From the NCBI GenBank assembly GCA_017429265.1, contig JAFRPG010000096.1, positions 1 to 35,363 of the forward strand: a stretch of 35,363 bases of DNA, given 5' to 3'. How positions within the stretch are numbered: position 1 is the stretch's first letter; the number at the start of each line of letters is the position of its first letter. Positions 19,401 through 27,142 of the stretch are shown here, piece by piece. This stretch comes from Clostridia bacterium (GTDB lineage: Bacteria; Bacillota; Clostridia; Christensenellales; Aristaeellaceae). The notes below the pieces were generated by a model that worked only from the letters and a program-made list of their open reading frames with translations, was not told the DNA's origin and ran no database searches. A program made the position numbers and the translations under genes.

Positions 19401-19610
19401 CTGATCACGGTGGGGAACCGGACCTTCGCCTGCTCGCTCTACGGTGTCCCGCACAACTACGGCGCCGGTGACATCACGAACAACAACTTCAACGGCCAGG
19501 TCTGCCTGCACTTCACGAACTCGAAGACGCACAGCTCCAAGAAGGTGGATAGCTACCACGCGGCGGCGATCCAGTTCGCCTGGGAGAACGCGCCGAACGG
19601 CCATAAGTAA
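16500..19610 (+). CDS. Large secreted SH3b-repeat protein with peptidoglycan-binding domain and unnamed conserved C-terminal domain
   Basis: A 1036-residue exported protein. A signal peptide (MKQAWKRWLASALAAVMLLSL..., cleavage about 28-33) precedes about eight SH3b-like repeats beginning near residues 35, 137, 235, 326, 419, 517, 613 and 702. Most show a Y(V/I)(R/K/Q)TTxxxVNLR start and a GYLRGDC-like end, and are joined by Thr-Pro-Ala linkers. Residues about 803-872 are a PG_binding_1 domain. Residues about 876-1036 form a separate domain rich in conserved-looking His, Asp and Cys: WWAHRWAGGNHADIEPLT (918 on), GVPHNY (His985), and CLHF...H...H (Cys1002, His1004, His1011, His1020). It is likely a cell-wall-bound surface protein; the last domain may be enzymatic. 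GAGGTG precedes the ATG. Confidence 0.88.
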   Translation: MKQAWKRWLASALAAVMLLSLLPLTEWGTAFAVGIYGRITGKSVAFRKGPSTDYDIWFRLTNGVIATVLDQVPVNNGKIWYKIILQKPGSNSGNTYIGYVHSDYFALLTEQEAIAWEANPVNAVPETSSVKPGGAVGTITNGGVNLRAEPSMKGAVLLVLERGTVVDVLTVPAASDPDPWYQVEYLGVNGYVKGEFLRLTSGGSATPVPGVVTPQPPVANVTPTPAPAAPTGDTYVRLLLSSAPLYASPNGDQRTTWTGTGSTLPLAGMPVMMAGFSWYPVSYMGAIYYVRGDYIQQTTTQGQAAASTATPAPGASLPPAPALPAVGYIKTIKGDVNLRLQPSGEVVQSVARNVVLPYLSAPVNQDGYDWYYVQVGNVRGYLRGDCVTLCTADGTPLTVQPVVTAVPSAGATEVPSSAFNYVRTTMNNVNLRDLPAGKTIEQIKNHVVLRLNGKPVTSGMYTWYPVLSKSGRTGYLRSDCMELCNADGTTIPATPTPVPVTAAPADATPTPGPTVVFGYVRTTKTSVNVRKTPAGDSIGTVKKGTVWPMFSTAVTQSGYTWYPVTVNGQKGYLRGDCVTQLTDEQVIAYLAGEGIPTVTASPTPTPAPETVTVNYVQTTVDYVNLRKAASKDSQSVTKVRTGTVMAFTNVSTVGGSKWYNIVYKGEKLWVLGSCVKVMTQAEYEIYAATHPGVTIEPAASVGGYVRTTKGGVNVRKTAGGSVVLGQVARNQVFAYTATANANKYEWYKVTTNYGTGWIRGDCVTECQSDGQDLPKPVITPSPTAGPGGSGGSVIIPSTGTEASYKILKLGSSGSNVTRLVQELIRQGYFTGKVTSSYTTEVEAAVRAFQAAKGLNVDGIAGASTQHALFGTVPVGTVDGSDMSMVIYPAEKIDWFKGGIQEMIPRGTNFKIYDVRTGYVWWAHRWAGGNHADIEPLTSADTARLCAIYGVSKPSEIVSKNMWQRRPCLITVGNRTFACSLYGVPHNYGAGDITNNNFNGQVCLHFTNSKTHSSKKVDSYHAAAIQFAWENAPNGHK

Positions 19611-19642
19611 TCGATCCGTGACAATCTGACAGACGAAAGAAG

Positions 19643-19692
19643 ACTCCCCCGAAGCCAAACCGGAATGGCGGTCTGGCTTCGGGGGAGTTTTT
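19643..19692 (+). terminator. Strong terminator after the SH3-repeat protein gene
   Basis: A 15-base arm, ACTCCCCCGAAGCCA, pairs perfectly with TGGCTTCGGGGGAGT around a 16-base loop, followed by TTTT. Confidence 0.95.
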
Positions 19693-19734
19693 GATGACGC
19701 TGCTGACAGCGCAGGTCTTTCTTGGCTCTTCACG

Positions 19735-20035
19735 TTTTGTTAGGGAAACTTCATTGATAAGGGTATGCGCCTGCGGGCGCACCAGAGGGCTTTCCGATCG
19801 GTCCGGGGCTGCCGCCCATTCTCCGCTGAAAACTGTCCCCCGGACAGTTTTCCGGGCGCTCCGAATCCTCTGGACTCCTTCGGGGCCGACCCGTTAATTA
19901 ATTCTTGGCAATTGTCAGGTTTTTGATGGAATGCCAGGCTATGCGCTCAGCCTTTCCCGACAACTAACAAGGAAGAAGCGATCCCGAAGGGTCCAGGGAC
20001 GATCGGAAAGCCCCTGGCGCGCTCCGCAGAGCGCG
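19735..20035. repeat. Non-coding region with nested inverted repeats (fold-back element)
   Basis: The 19611-20085 gap holds no convincing gene. Beyond the terminator it contains several paired arms: AGGGCTTTCCGATCG (19786-19800) with CGATCGGAAAGCCCCT (20000-20015); CTGGACTCCTTCGGG (19870-19884) with CCCGAAGGGTCCAG (19983-19996), nested inside the first; a perfect 11-base hairpin GAAAACTGTCC / GGACAGTTTTC (19828-19852); a partial pair TTGTTAGGGAAA / TTTCCCGACAACTAACAA (19737-19748, 19953-19970); and CGCGCTC / GAGCGCG (20018-20035). No transposase or clear target duplication is seen. It could be a MITE-like repeat or a structured RNA. Confidence 0.6.
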
Positions 20036-20085
20036 GATCCCTTTCCTTATGGTTTTCCCGAACTTTCCGTGAGGAGCCTCTTTCT

Positions 20086-22275
20086 TCAGGCGAAGAGCAG
20101 CACGAGGAAGGTGACAAACACACCCAGGGCGATCAGGATCAGGCCGAAAGTGAAGGACTTGGCCACGCGGTCGGTTTCGTCCTGCAGCTCTTCGCGCTGT
20201 TCCGCCAGGCGGATCTCGTAGTCATCATGCAGGGGATGGCGCTTGAGAACGGAACCGTTGAGCAGGAGACCGAGACGGTCAAGCCTCTTGCCGAGGCTCC
20301 AGGTGAAGCGCGTTCCGACCGGCACGGCCTGCCGTGCGCGTGTACGGTTGAAAACGTGCCTGCGCAGGAAGAGGGTGATGCGCTCCGGGAATTCGGCCAG
20401 GATCCGCGTGAGGGCGGTGACGCACTGAGGGATGAACCGCAGGACGCCTGCGCTGTCCGGGATCGAGGCGATCCAGTGGACAAAGGAAGCGATCAGGCGG
20501 CCGAGACCGCCGAGATGATCAGGGATCGAGGCCAGAAAGGCAAAGAGCGTGCCGAAGACCTTCGTCAGCAGGTTCAGCAGGGGACGGTAGAGGCCGTTTT
20601 CCATGTCCAGCCAGGCGGGCCAGCGGTTGACGTACACACGGGAGCCGTCGGGCTGCTTTTTCATGAGGAGCGGGCGTACGACGAGGAGATAGGCACCCGC
20701 ACCGACCGCGATGGACTCCGCGGCGCCCTTCAGGTTCTCCGCGGAGAAATAGTGAACGGCGTGCTCCAGCGGTTCCTGACCGAAGAACGGCATACAGGCG
20801 GCCGCGAAGGGGGAGAGCAACTGTGCGCCGAAGAGACCCAGTACCGGAAGGACGGCGGCAGTTGCCAGCAGCACGGCGGAGGAGAGCGGCGTGCAGTAGG
20901 TCCTGTTCATCCGGTCGTAGGAGGCCTGCCGCGTCGGGTTCTTCTCCCAGAAAAGGCAGACGTAGAGCTTCGTCATGTAGGCGATGGTCAGGCCGCCGGA
21001 GAAGATGAACAGGAGCTCGAAGGCTTTCCACCAGCCCCAGGGGAGGCCATGGTACTGCAGATGGTGGACGTACTCAAGGATCCCCTCGTGGATCAGGCTC
21101 TTGGAGTTGAAGCCGCTGCCGAAGGGCGGGATGCAGCCGATGGCGATCGCACCCAGGAGGAAGGCGATGTGCAGGACCGGCTTTCCGCGGCCGAACCCCC
21201 GGATTTCATTGAGGTTCAGCTCATGCAGGTTCATGTAGACCGCGCCGGCACACAGGAAGAGGCACAGTTTGATCAGGGAGTGGTTCAGCATGTGCTGCAC
21301 CGCGCCGTAGGCGGCCAGGCCGCCCTCCTCGCCGAGCAGGTTCATCATGCCGATGCCGACGGTGATGAAGCCGATCTGGCTGACGGACGAGCAGGCGAGG
21401 GTCCGCTTCAGGTCCACGGAGAAGAGGGCCATCAGCGCGCCGAGGCTCATGGTGACGCCGCCGAGGAGCACCAGCGGGATGCTGAAGCTGTCGGTGCCGC
21501 CCATCAGCCGGGTCGTCACCACGATCATGCCGAAGACGCCTGTCTTGGTGAGAATGCCGGAGAGCAGGGCGGAAGCCGGAGCCGGAGCCACCGGGTGGGC
21601 TTTCGGAAGCCAGATGTGGATCGGGAAGAGACCGGCCTTCGCGGCGAAGCCGAACAGGGTCAGCCAGGCGGCGACGGTGACGGTCGCGTTCGCACCGCCC
21701 ATGCCCGCGATCTTCTCCCGCATCGCGTCGAAGGAGAGGGTGCCCAACTCGTGCCAGAGCAGGAAGAGGCCCATCAGCGTGGTCAGACCGCCGATCACGG
21801 CAACAGCCAGATAGGTGCCGGCGGCCCGCATCGCACCCGCGTTTTCCTCGTGGGCGACCCAGGTGTAGCTGGTCAGGGACATGACCTCGAAGAAGATCAG
21901 CGTCGTGTAGAGGTCGTCGGAGAAGAGCACGCCGAGGGTGGCACCGAGGGTCATCAGGTTGAAGAAACAGTAGCGGCCCCGGTTGTGATAGTGGGCAAAG
22001 TACTGCGGGGAGAAGAGGGCCGTTCCCAGCCACATGAAGCAGGCCACGCTTGCATACATGGACCGGAAGCCGTCCGCGCGGAGACGGATCCCCATCCCGC
22101 AGAAGCCATCCCAGTCAAAGGACAGGTTTTTGCCCCAGAGGAAGAAGGTCCCCGCGAAGGCGGCCGCGCAGGTGAGGCAGAAGGCGATCAGGCGAAGCGT
22201 GCGCGATCTGCGCCCCAGCAGGTAGGCGATGAGCGCCATCCCCATCGGCGCAAAGACAAGCACAGGAAGCAGCAT
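20086..22275 (-). CDS. NuoL/MrpA-type proton-conducting antiporter subunit with long C-terminal extension
   Basis: A 729-residue polytopic protein of the proton antiporter-like (ND2/4/5) family. Residues 1-480 hold the core: the TM5 Glu130 in IFFEVMSLTSY, Lys213 in FAAKAGLFPIH, WLPKAHPVAPAPASALLSG with TM8 Lys244 in LTKTG, and a TM12 Lys in NHSLIKLCLFLCAG. The remaining 250 residues include two or three amphipathic or hydrophobic stretches, a basic loop (RRHVFNRTRARQ), an acidic coil (LAEQREELQDETDRV) and a final membrane segment, somewhat like the lateral arm of NuoL but not clearly homologous. GGAGGTG precedes the ATG. It is the last gene of the Mrp/Mbh-like operon, 13 bases after its neighbour. 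Confidence 0.88.
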   Translation of the reverse strand: MLLPVLVFAPMGMALIAYLLGRRSRTLRLIAFCLTCAAAFAGTFFLWGKNLSFDWDGFCGMGIRLRADGFRSMYASVACFMWLGTALFSPQYFAHYHNRGRYCFFNLMTLGATLGVLFSDDLYTTLIFFEVMSLTSYTWVAHEENAGAMRAAGTYLAVAVIGGLTTLMGLFLLWHELGTLSFDAMREKIAGMGGANATVTVAAWLTLFGFAAKAGLFPIHIWLPKAHPVAPAPASALLSGILTKTGVFGMIVVTTRLMGGTDSFSIPLVLLGGVTMSLGALMALFSVDLKRTLACSSVSQIGFITVGIGMMNLLGEEGGLAAYGAVQHMLNHSLIKLCLFLCAGAVYMNLHELNLNEIRGFGRGKPVLHIAFLLGAIAIGCIPPFGSGFNSKSLIHEGILEYVHHLQYHGLPWGWWKAFELLFIFSGGLTIAYMTKLYVCLFWEKNPTRQASYDRMNRTYCTPLSSAVLLATAAVLPVLGLFGAQLLSPFAAACMPFFGQEPLEHAVHYFSAENLKGAAESIAVGAGAYLLVVRPLLMKKQPDGSRVYVNRWPAWLDMENGLYRPLLNLLTKVFGTLFAFLASIPDHLGGLGRLIASFVHWIASIPDSAGVLRFIPQCVTALTRILAEFPERITLFLRRHVFNRTRARQAVPVGTRFTWSLGKRLDRLGLLLNGSVLKRHPLHDDYEIRLAEQREELQDETDRVAKSFTFGLILIALGVFVTFLVLLFA

Positions 22276-22288
22276 ACGGTCACCTCCC

Positions 22289-23755
22289 TCATACCGTGCC
22301 GGCCGCGATGCCGCGCAGGAGCGTCAGCAGCGGCTCGGCACACAGACCGGCCAGAACGATCATCACGCAGATCAGGCCGATCGGCACCAGCATCCGGAAG
22401 TCCGGATCGCGGTCTTCGCCGGCGAGCGCGCGGTTTTCCTCATTCAGCGGGCGGAAGTACATGCTCATCACGGGCTCGAACAGGTAGACGGCAGTCAGAA
22501 CGGCCGCGACGATGATGGTCACGGTGGCGGCGATCCCCATCGGCAGGCCGGTGGCGGTCGCGGCGGTCAGCAGCTGCCACTTGGAGACGAAGCCGCACAG
22601 GGGCGGCACGCCGACCAGCGCGGCGGCGGCGATGGTGAAGCAGGCGCAGATGAAGGGCATGGGCTTTGCGAAGCCGCGGATATCCTGCACATACTCCTTG
22701 CCCGTCCGCACCAGGATCGCACCGGCGCAGTAGAACAGGGTGATCTTCATCAGGCCGTGGCAGACCAGATGAGTCATCGCACCGACCTGCCCCTCGGGCG
22801 TCATGAGGCTCGCGCCCATCAGCATGTAGGACAGGTTGGAGACCGTGGACCAGGCCAGACGGCGCTTGAGGTGCTGTTCGCGCACGGCCATGGAGGCGCC
22901 CAGGAGGATCGTAAAGCAGGACAGGGCCAGGGCGGCGGTCTGCGCGAAGGTCCCCTGCAGCAGGGAGGGGCCGAAGACATAGTAGATGATGCGGATCACG
23001 GCAAAGGCACCCGCGTTGACCACGGCGACCGCGTGCAGCAGAGCCGTGACCGGCGTCGGGGCCACGGAGGCCTTCGGCAGCCAGATGTGGAACGGGAAGA
23101 CGGCGGCCTTGGCGCCGAAGCCAACGAAAGCCAGCAGGAAGACCCAGCGCAGGAGGTCCTCCGCGCCCTCGGTCTTCAGCACGCCGCCGAGGGCGAAGAA
23201 GCTCTCGCCCCGCCCGTAGCGCAGGGTGAACATCAGGGCGGCAAAGCCGACGGCCGCGCCGCCGATCGTCCACAGGGCGTAGGCAAGGCCCGCCTTCCGG
23301 GAGGCCCTGTCATCCTTATGGTTGACCAGGGGCAGGGTGGCCAGGGTCAGGCACTCGTAGAAGATGTAGAGGGTCAGCAGTGTGGCGGAAAAGGCGATGG
23401 CGAGGGTCGCGGCGTAGCTGATCGTATACCAGGCGAAGAAGCGGTCGGGGCGTTCCTCATGCTCCATGTAGGAGAAGGCATAGAGGACGGCCAGAGGCCA
23501 TAGCGCGGCGGCCAAACCGGCGAAGAGCAGTCCGGGTCCGTCGATGTGCAGGGCGACTGTCATGCCGGGCAGGATCTCGAAGAGGACGGTAGGCTCGGCG
23601 GAGCGGGTCAGGATCGCGGCGAAGGTGAGCACCGAGGTGCACAGGGTCACGCAGAAGACCCACACCGAGCGCGCGCGCCCGCTGCGGAACCGCAGGACCG
23701 GAACCAGACAGCCTCCGGCGAGCGGGAGAAGGATCGCGCAGAGAGGAAGCAGCAT
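22289..23755 (-). CDS. NuoM/MrpD-type antiporter-like subunit lacking the TM8 lysine
   Basis: A 488-residue membrane protein of the ND2/4/5 family. It has about 14 membrane segments, the TM5 Glu134 in YIFYECLTLAT, TM7 Lys216 in FGAKAAVFPFHIWLPKAS, and a later Lys in GLMKITLFYCAG. The TM8 segment reads APTPVTALLHAVAVVNAGAF, with Asn247 where relatives of this segment have Lys (VKAG). Loss of this residue might alter or stop ion movement through this subunit. AGGAGGG lies eight bases before the ATG. It sits between two other antiporter-like subunits with 13-base gaps. Confidence 0.88.
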   Translation of the reverse strand: MLLPLCAILLPLAGGCLVPVLRFRSGRARSVWVFCVTLCTSVLTFAAILTRSAEPTVLFEILPGMTVALHIDGPGLLFAGLAAALWPLAVLYAFSYMEHEERPDRFFAWYTISYAATLAIAFSATLLTLYIFYECLTLATLPLVNHKDDRASRKAGLAYALWTIGGAAVGFAALMFTLRYGRGESFFALGGVLKTEGAEDLLRWVFLLAFVGFGAKAAVFPFHIWLPKASVAPTPVTALLHAVAVVNAGAFAVIRIIYYVFGPSLLQGTFAQTAALALSCFTILLGASMAVREQHLKRRLAWSTVSNLSYMLMGASLMTPEGQVGAMTHLVCHGLMKITLFYCAGAILVRTGKEYVQDIRGFAKPMPFICACFTIAAAALVGVPPLCGFVSKWQLLTAATATGLPMGIAATVTIIVAAVLTAVYLFEPVMSMYFRPLNEENRALAGEDRDPDFRMLVPIGLICVMIVLAGLCAEPLLTLLRGIAAGTV

Positions 23756-23768
23756 GGGATCCCTCCTG

Positions 23769-25250
23769 TCACAAAAGCGTCAGCGCGTGCGCAATGCTGT
23801 CGAACAGGCCGATCAGCGCGTTGGGGAACATGCCGAGCAGCAGGCTCAGGGCGGCCAGCGTCACGAGCGGCACGAGCATGACGGCGGTGGGCTCGCACTT
23901 CTCCGCATGGAAGCCTTCGCCGGGGAAGAAGGCTTTGATGGAGACGGTCAGCAGGTAGCCCGCGGTGAGCAGGGCGGAGATCAGCAGCACGGCGGGTGCC
24001 AGCCAGCTGAAGAAACCCGGCAGGCCGGCCATGTTCAGTGCGCCCTGGGCGAGATACCACTTGGAGACAAAGCCAAGGCAGGGTGGGATGCCCACCAGGC
24101 CGACAGAGGCGATCGTGAAGCACCACATGACCACGGGCATCTGCTTTCCGATGCCGGTCAGTTCGGAAACATGGGTTTTGCCGGTCTTGTGGATGATCGC
24201 ACCGGCGGAGAGGAAGAGCGTGTTCTTGATCAGGGCGTGCGCCACGACGTGCAGCAGCGCGCCGACCACGCCGAGAGGATGCAGGGTCGACAGACCGAAG
24301 AGCACATAGCTGACCTGAGAGACCGAGGACCAGGCCAGCCGCTTCTTCAGCAGATCCTCGCGATAGGCCAGCATCGAGCCCATGAACACGGTGAAGAGGG
24401 TCAGGCTCATCCAGGCGATGTGCGCCCATGTGCCGCGCAGGAATTCCGGGCCCACCAGCTGATAGGCCACACGCAGCGCGCCGAGGACGCCGGCCTTGGT
24501 GATGATGCCGGAGAGGACGGCAGAGGCCGGCGCCGGGGCGACCGGGTGAGCCGTGGGCAGCCAGCCGTGGAGGGGAAACATGCCGGCCTTGGTGCCGAAG
24601 CCGACCAGCATCAGGAAGGCCGCCGTCACGGCGATGCCCTCATGACCGGCCAGCGCGGACATGTCGAGGCTGCCTCCGGAGGCAAAGTCGAAGGAAGCCA
24701 GGTACGGGGAGAGCAGGAAGACGCCCAACAGCACCAGCGAAGCGCCGAGGACGGAGTAGATCAGATACTTAATGCCCGCCGCCACGGCTTCCTTCGTCAT
24801 CTCCTGCATCACCAGCGGGACGGTCAGGAGCGTCATCAGCTCGTAGAACATATAGTAAGTGATGATAGAGCCCGCGAAGCACAGGCCCATCAGCACGCCG
24901 AGGGAGATCAGGTAGAAGCTGTAGTAGCGCCGCTTGTGCTCCTCGTGCTCCATGTACTCAAAGGAGTAGATGCCGGCCGCCGCCCAGAGGAAGGTCATGA
25001 CAGATGCCATGACGCGGCCGGTCCCGTCCACGCGCAGGAAAACCGGCAGCCGCTCGGAGAAGCGGAACAGATCCAGGCGCATGTCCTCCCCGAGGAGGAT
25101 CGGCAGGAGAGCGGCGATGCCGAGGATCAGCGTGGCAGCCGTGACAGGGGTACGCGCCCTGCCGTCGCCGAGACGCTTATTCAGGCCGACCGCGAGGCCG
25201 AGCAGCACGGGCAGCAGGACGGGGACGAGGAGATACCAGGAGCCAATCAT
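23769..25250 (-). CDS. MrpD/NuoM-type proton-conducting antiporter subunit
   Basis: A 493-residue ND2/4/5-family membrane protein. All expected charged residues are visible: Glu137 in YYMFYELMTLLT (TM5), Lys221 in VGFGTKAGMFPLHGWLP (TM7), Lys252 in LSGIITKAG (TM8) and the Lys in HALIKNTLFLSAG (TM12). The APAPASAVLSG stretch is close to that of the 729-residue subunit, so the two may be duplicates. I use ATG 25250, with GGAGG seven bases before it; the earlier in-frame ATG at 25265 lacks a good site. A 33-base gap separates it from the upstream subunit. Confidence 0.9.
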   Translation of the reverse strand: MIGSWYLLVPVLLPVLLGLAVGLNKRLGDGRARTPVTAATLILGIAALLPILLGEDMRLDLFRFSERLPVFLRVDGTGRVMASVMTFLWAAAGIYSFEYMEHEEHKRRYYSFYLISLGVLMGLCFAGSIITYYMFYELMTLLTVPLVMQEMTKEAVAAGIKYLIYSVLGASLVLLGVFLLSPYLASFDFASGGSLDMSALAGHEGIAVTAAFLMLVGFGTKAGMFPLHGWLPTAHPVAPAPASAVLSGIITKAGVLGALRVAYQLVGPEFLRGTWAHIAWMSLTLFTVFMGSMLAYREDLLKKRLAWSSVSQVSYVLFGLSTLHPLGVVGALLHVVAHALIKNTLFLSAGAIIHKTGKTHVSELTGIGKQMPVVMWCFTIASVGLVGIPPCLGFVSKWYLAQGALNMAGLPGFFSWLAPAVLLISALLTAGYLLTVSIKAFFPGEGFHAEKCEPTAVMLVPLVTLAALSLLLGMFPNALIGLFDSIAHALTLL

Positions 25251-25283
25251 GGAAAGACCTCCCATCGTGAAACGGATCGTATA

Positions 25284-26780
25284 TCAGTCAAACATGGCAA
25301 AGCCGGAGCGGATCGCCGTCAGGATCGGCTGGGCGAAGACGAGAAGAGCGATGTTGGCGGCGATCAGCACCACAAGCACCGATGCCAGGGCAAAGCCGCG
25401 CCGGACCGGAGCCGCCGCGGGCACGGCATCTTCCTCCGGATGCGAGTAGAAGACGAGCACACAGCGGAGCATATACCCCACGTTAAGGACCGTGGACAGC
25501 ACCAGGGCGGCCAGGCTGATCCACATGTGCGCGCCGCCCGCGCCGAGGGCCGCCTGGGCCAGGGTCAGCTTGGTGATGAAACCGCCCATCAGCGGGATGC
25601 CGATCAGGGACAGAGCGCCCGTGGTGAAGGCCACTCCCGCGAGCGGAGCGCGGTATCCGGCTCCGCGCAGATCTCTCAGGGATCCGTCGCTCCCCGCCGG
25701 GATCAGGGAAGGCAGCGACAGGAAGAGGATGCTCTTGGCCGCCGCGTGCGTGAGGATGTGCCACACGGCCGCGTCGCCGGCGTGGAGGCCCAGGCCGAGG
25801 AAAATGTAGCCGATCTGTGCCACACTGGACCAGGCCACGAGGCGCCGTACGTCGGGCACGGTGATCGCGACCGCCGAACCGATCAGCATGCCGGCCGCAC
25901 CGAAGACGAAGAACACGTCGTCCATCCGCGCCGCGTTGATCACGTCGGTGCCGAGGATGCGGAAGACGACCTTCAGCATGACGATGATGTAGCTCTTGCT
26001 GACGAGGCTGGCCAGCAGGGAGGCGCTGGCGGGCGTCGCGGTGGAGTAGGCATCGGGGACCCAGGAGTGGAAGGGGAAGAGAGCACTCTTGACGGCGAGG
26101 CCGGAGCAGAGCAGGGCGACGACCATGGTCAGCGGCTGACTGTACTGTCCGCCCGCCTGCAGCTGTACGACGGAGTCGTGGAGGTTCTCCATCAGCAGGT
26201 GGCCGGTCAGGTCGTAGATCAGGATGATGCCGAGCAGGAACATGGCCGAGCCGATGGAGTTCATGATCATGTAGCGCATGGCGGAGACGATGGCACGCCC
26301 CGGCTCGGAGCGCACGGCGATCAGGCCGCAGCCCGCGATGGTCATGATCTCGACGAAGACGTAGGCGGTGAACAGGTCGTTGGTGTAGACCTGGGCCATC
26401 ATGGCGGCCTCCATCAGCAGGAGGAGCACATGATAGAGCCCCTGTCGCCCCTCCGAGATGTCGTGCTCCGCGTCACGGCTCCCGCCGAGGGTGCAGATCA
26501 GCGTCAGGCCGGCGAACAGCAGGCCCAGCACGGCCTCGAGTGTCCCGGCCCGCAGCTCGTTGCCGAACGGGGCGGGGAAGTGGCCCATGGGATAATTGTA
26601 GCTCTTTCCGAAGGGGATCATGTACACGAGGAAGACCAGGGACATGCAGGTGACCGCGGCCATCAGGAAGGTGGCCCAGAGACGCGCGAGCCGCCGGGGA
26701 AGCGCCAGACAGACCGCCGCGCCGAAGAGCGGGAGCAGGATGCACGCGAAGGGGATCGATTGCCACAGGGCCACCGTCAT
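25284..26780 (-). CDS. MrpD/NuoN-type proton-conducting antiporter subunit
   Basis: A 498-residue ND2/4/5-family protein with about 14 membrane segments. Key residues are Glu144 in AYVFVEIMTIAG, Lys231 in SGLAVKSALFPFHSWVPDAY, Lys262 in LASLVSKSY, and the Lys in HAAAKSILFLS. The YSTATPASASLLASLVSK segment differs from the APAPASA type of the next subunits, closer to MrpD/MbhH. It starts by ATGA overlap with mrpC, as usual for Mrp operons, so it is the best candidate for the true MrpD/MbhH counterpart. Confidence 0.9.
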   Translation of the reverse strand: MTVALWQSIPFACILLPLFGAAVCLALPRRLARLWATFLMAAVTCMSLVFLVYMIPFGKSYNYPMGHFPAPFGNELRAGTLEAVLGLLFAGLTLICTLGGSRDAEHDISEGRQGLYHVLLLLMEAAMMAQVYTNDLFTAYVFVEIMTIAGCGLIAVRSEPGRAIVSAMRYMIMNSIGSAMFLLGIILIYDLTGHLLMENLHDSVVQLQAGGQYSQPLTMVVALLCSGLAVKSALFPFHSWVPDAYSTATPASASLLASLVSKSYIIVMLKVVFRILGTDVINAARMDDVFFVFGAAGMLIGSAVAITVPDVRRLVAWSSVAQIGYIFLGLGLHAGDAAVWHILTHAAAKSILFLSLPSLIPAGSDGSLRDLRGAGYRAPLAGVAFTTGALSLIGIPLMGGFITKLTLAQAALGAGGAHMWISLAALVLSTVLNVGYMLRCVLVFYSHPEEDAVPAAAPVRRGFALASVLVVLIAANIALLVFAQPILTAIRSGFAMFD

Positions 26781-27142
26781 TCACGCTCCTTCCGCGCTTT
26801 GTCGGCGATCTCGTCGATATTCAGGGTGTGATACTTCCGGTACAGGCGCACGGTCAGGGCCAGCATCACGGCCGAGGTTGCCACGGACACCACGATGCCG
26901 GTCAGCACCAGGCCGGCCGGGATCGGGTTGATGTAGGCGGACATCTCTGTGACGCCGTTGACGACGATGGGCGCCTTCCTCCCGGAGATATAGCCCTTGG
27001 CCGCCAGATACAGATACATGCCGGAGTCCGTCATCGCAAAGCCGATGTTCTTCTTGATGAGGTTCCGGTCGATCAGCAGGATCGTGAAGCCGATGCCGAA
27101 GAGGATGATGGCCGCGAGTTCCGCGTAATTCGTCAGACCCAT
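26777..27142 (-). CDS. mrpC: Na+/H+ antiporter subunit C (MrpC/MnhC, NuoK-like)
   Basis: A 121-residue protein with three membrane segments, homologous to NuoK. It reads GLTNYAELAAIILFGIGFTILLIDRNLIKKNIGFAMTDSGMYLYL, then INPIPAGLVLTGIVVSVATSAVMLALTVRLYRKY, matching the conserved INPIPQALVLTAIVIG stretch of MrpC/MbhG. The ATG at 27140-27142 overlaps the stop of the previous gene as TGATG, with GGGGGAG upstream. In Mrp and Mbh it packs next to MrpD/MbhH and contributes to the ion path. Confidence 0.93.
   Translation of the reverse strand: MGLTNYAELAAIILFGIGFTILLIDRNLIKKNIGFAMTDSGMYLYLAAKGYISGRKAPIVVNGVTEMSAYINPIPAGLVLTGIVVSVATSAVMLALTVRLYRKYHTLNIDEIADKARKERE

Noticed and set aside
16557..19733. 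A 1058-codon open frame antisense to the SH3-repeat gene
   Set aside because: It is a GC-rich shadow frame of a repeat protein: Arg/His/Gly-rich, no motif, no ribosome binding site.
19611..20085. Short plus-strand frames in the intergenic region as small genes
   Set aside because: They overlap inverted repeats, lack ribosome binding sites and show no recognisable protein features.
23544..26831. A 1095-codon plus-strand open frame opposite the antiporter subunits
   Set aside because: Shadow of three membrane-protein genes with clear starts and motifs on the minus strand; its composition is rich in Arg, Gln and His.
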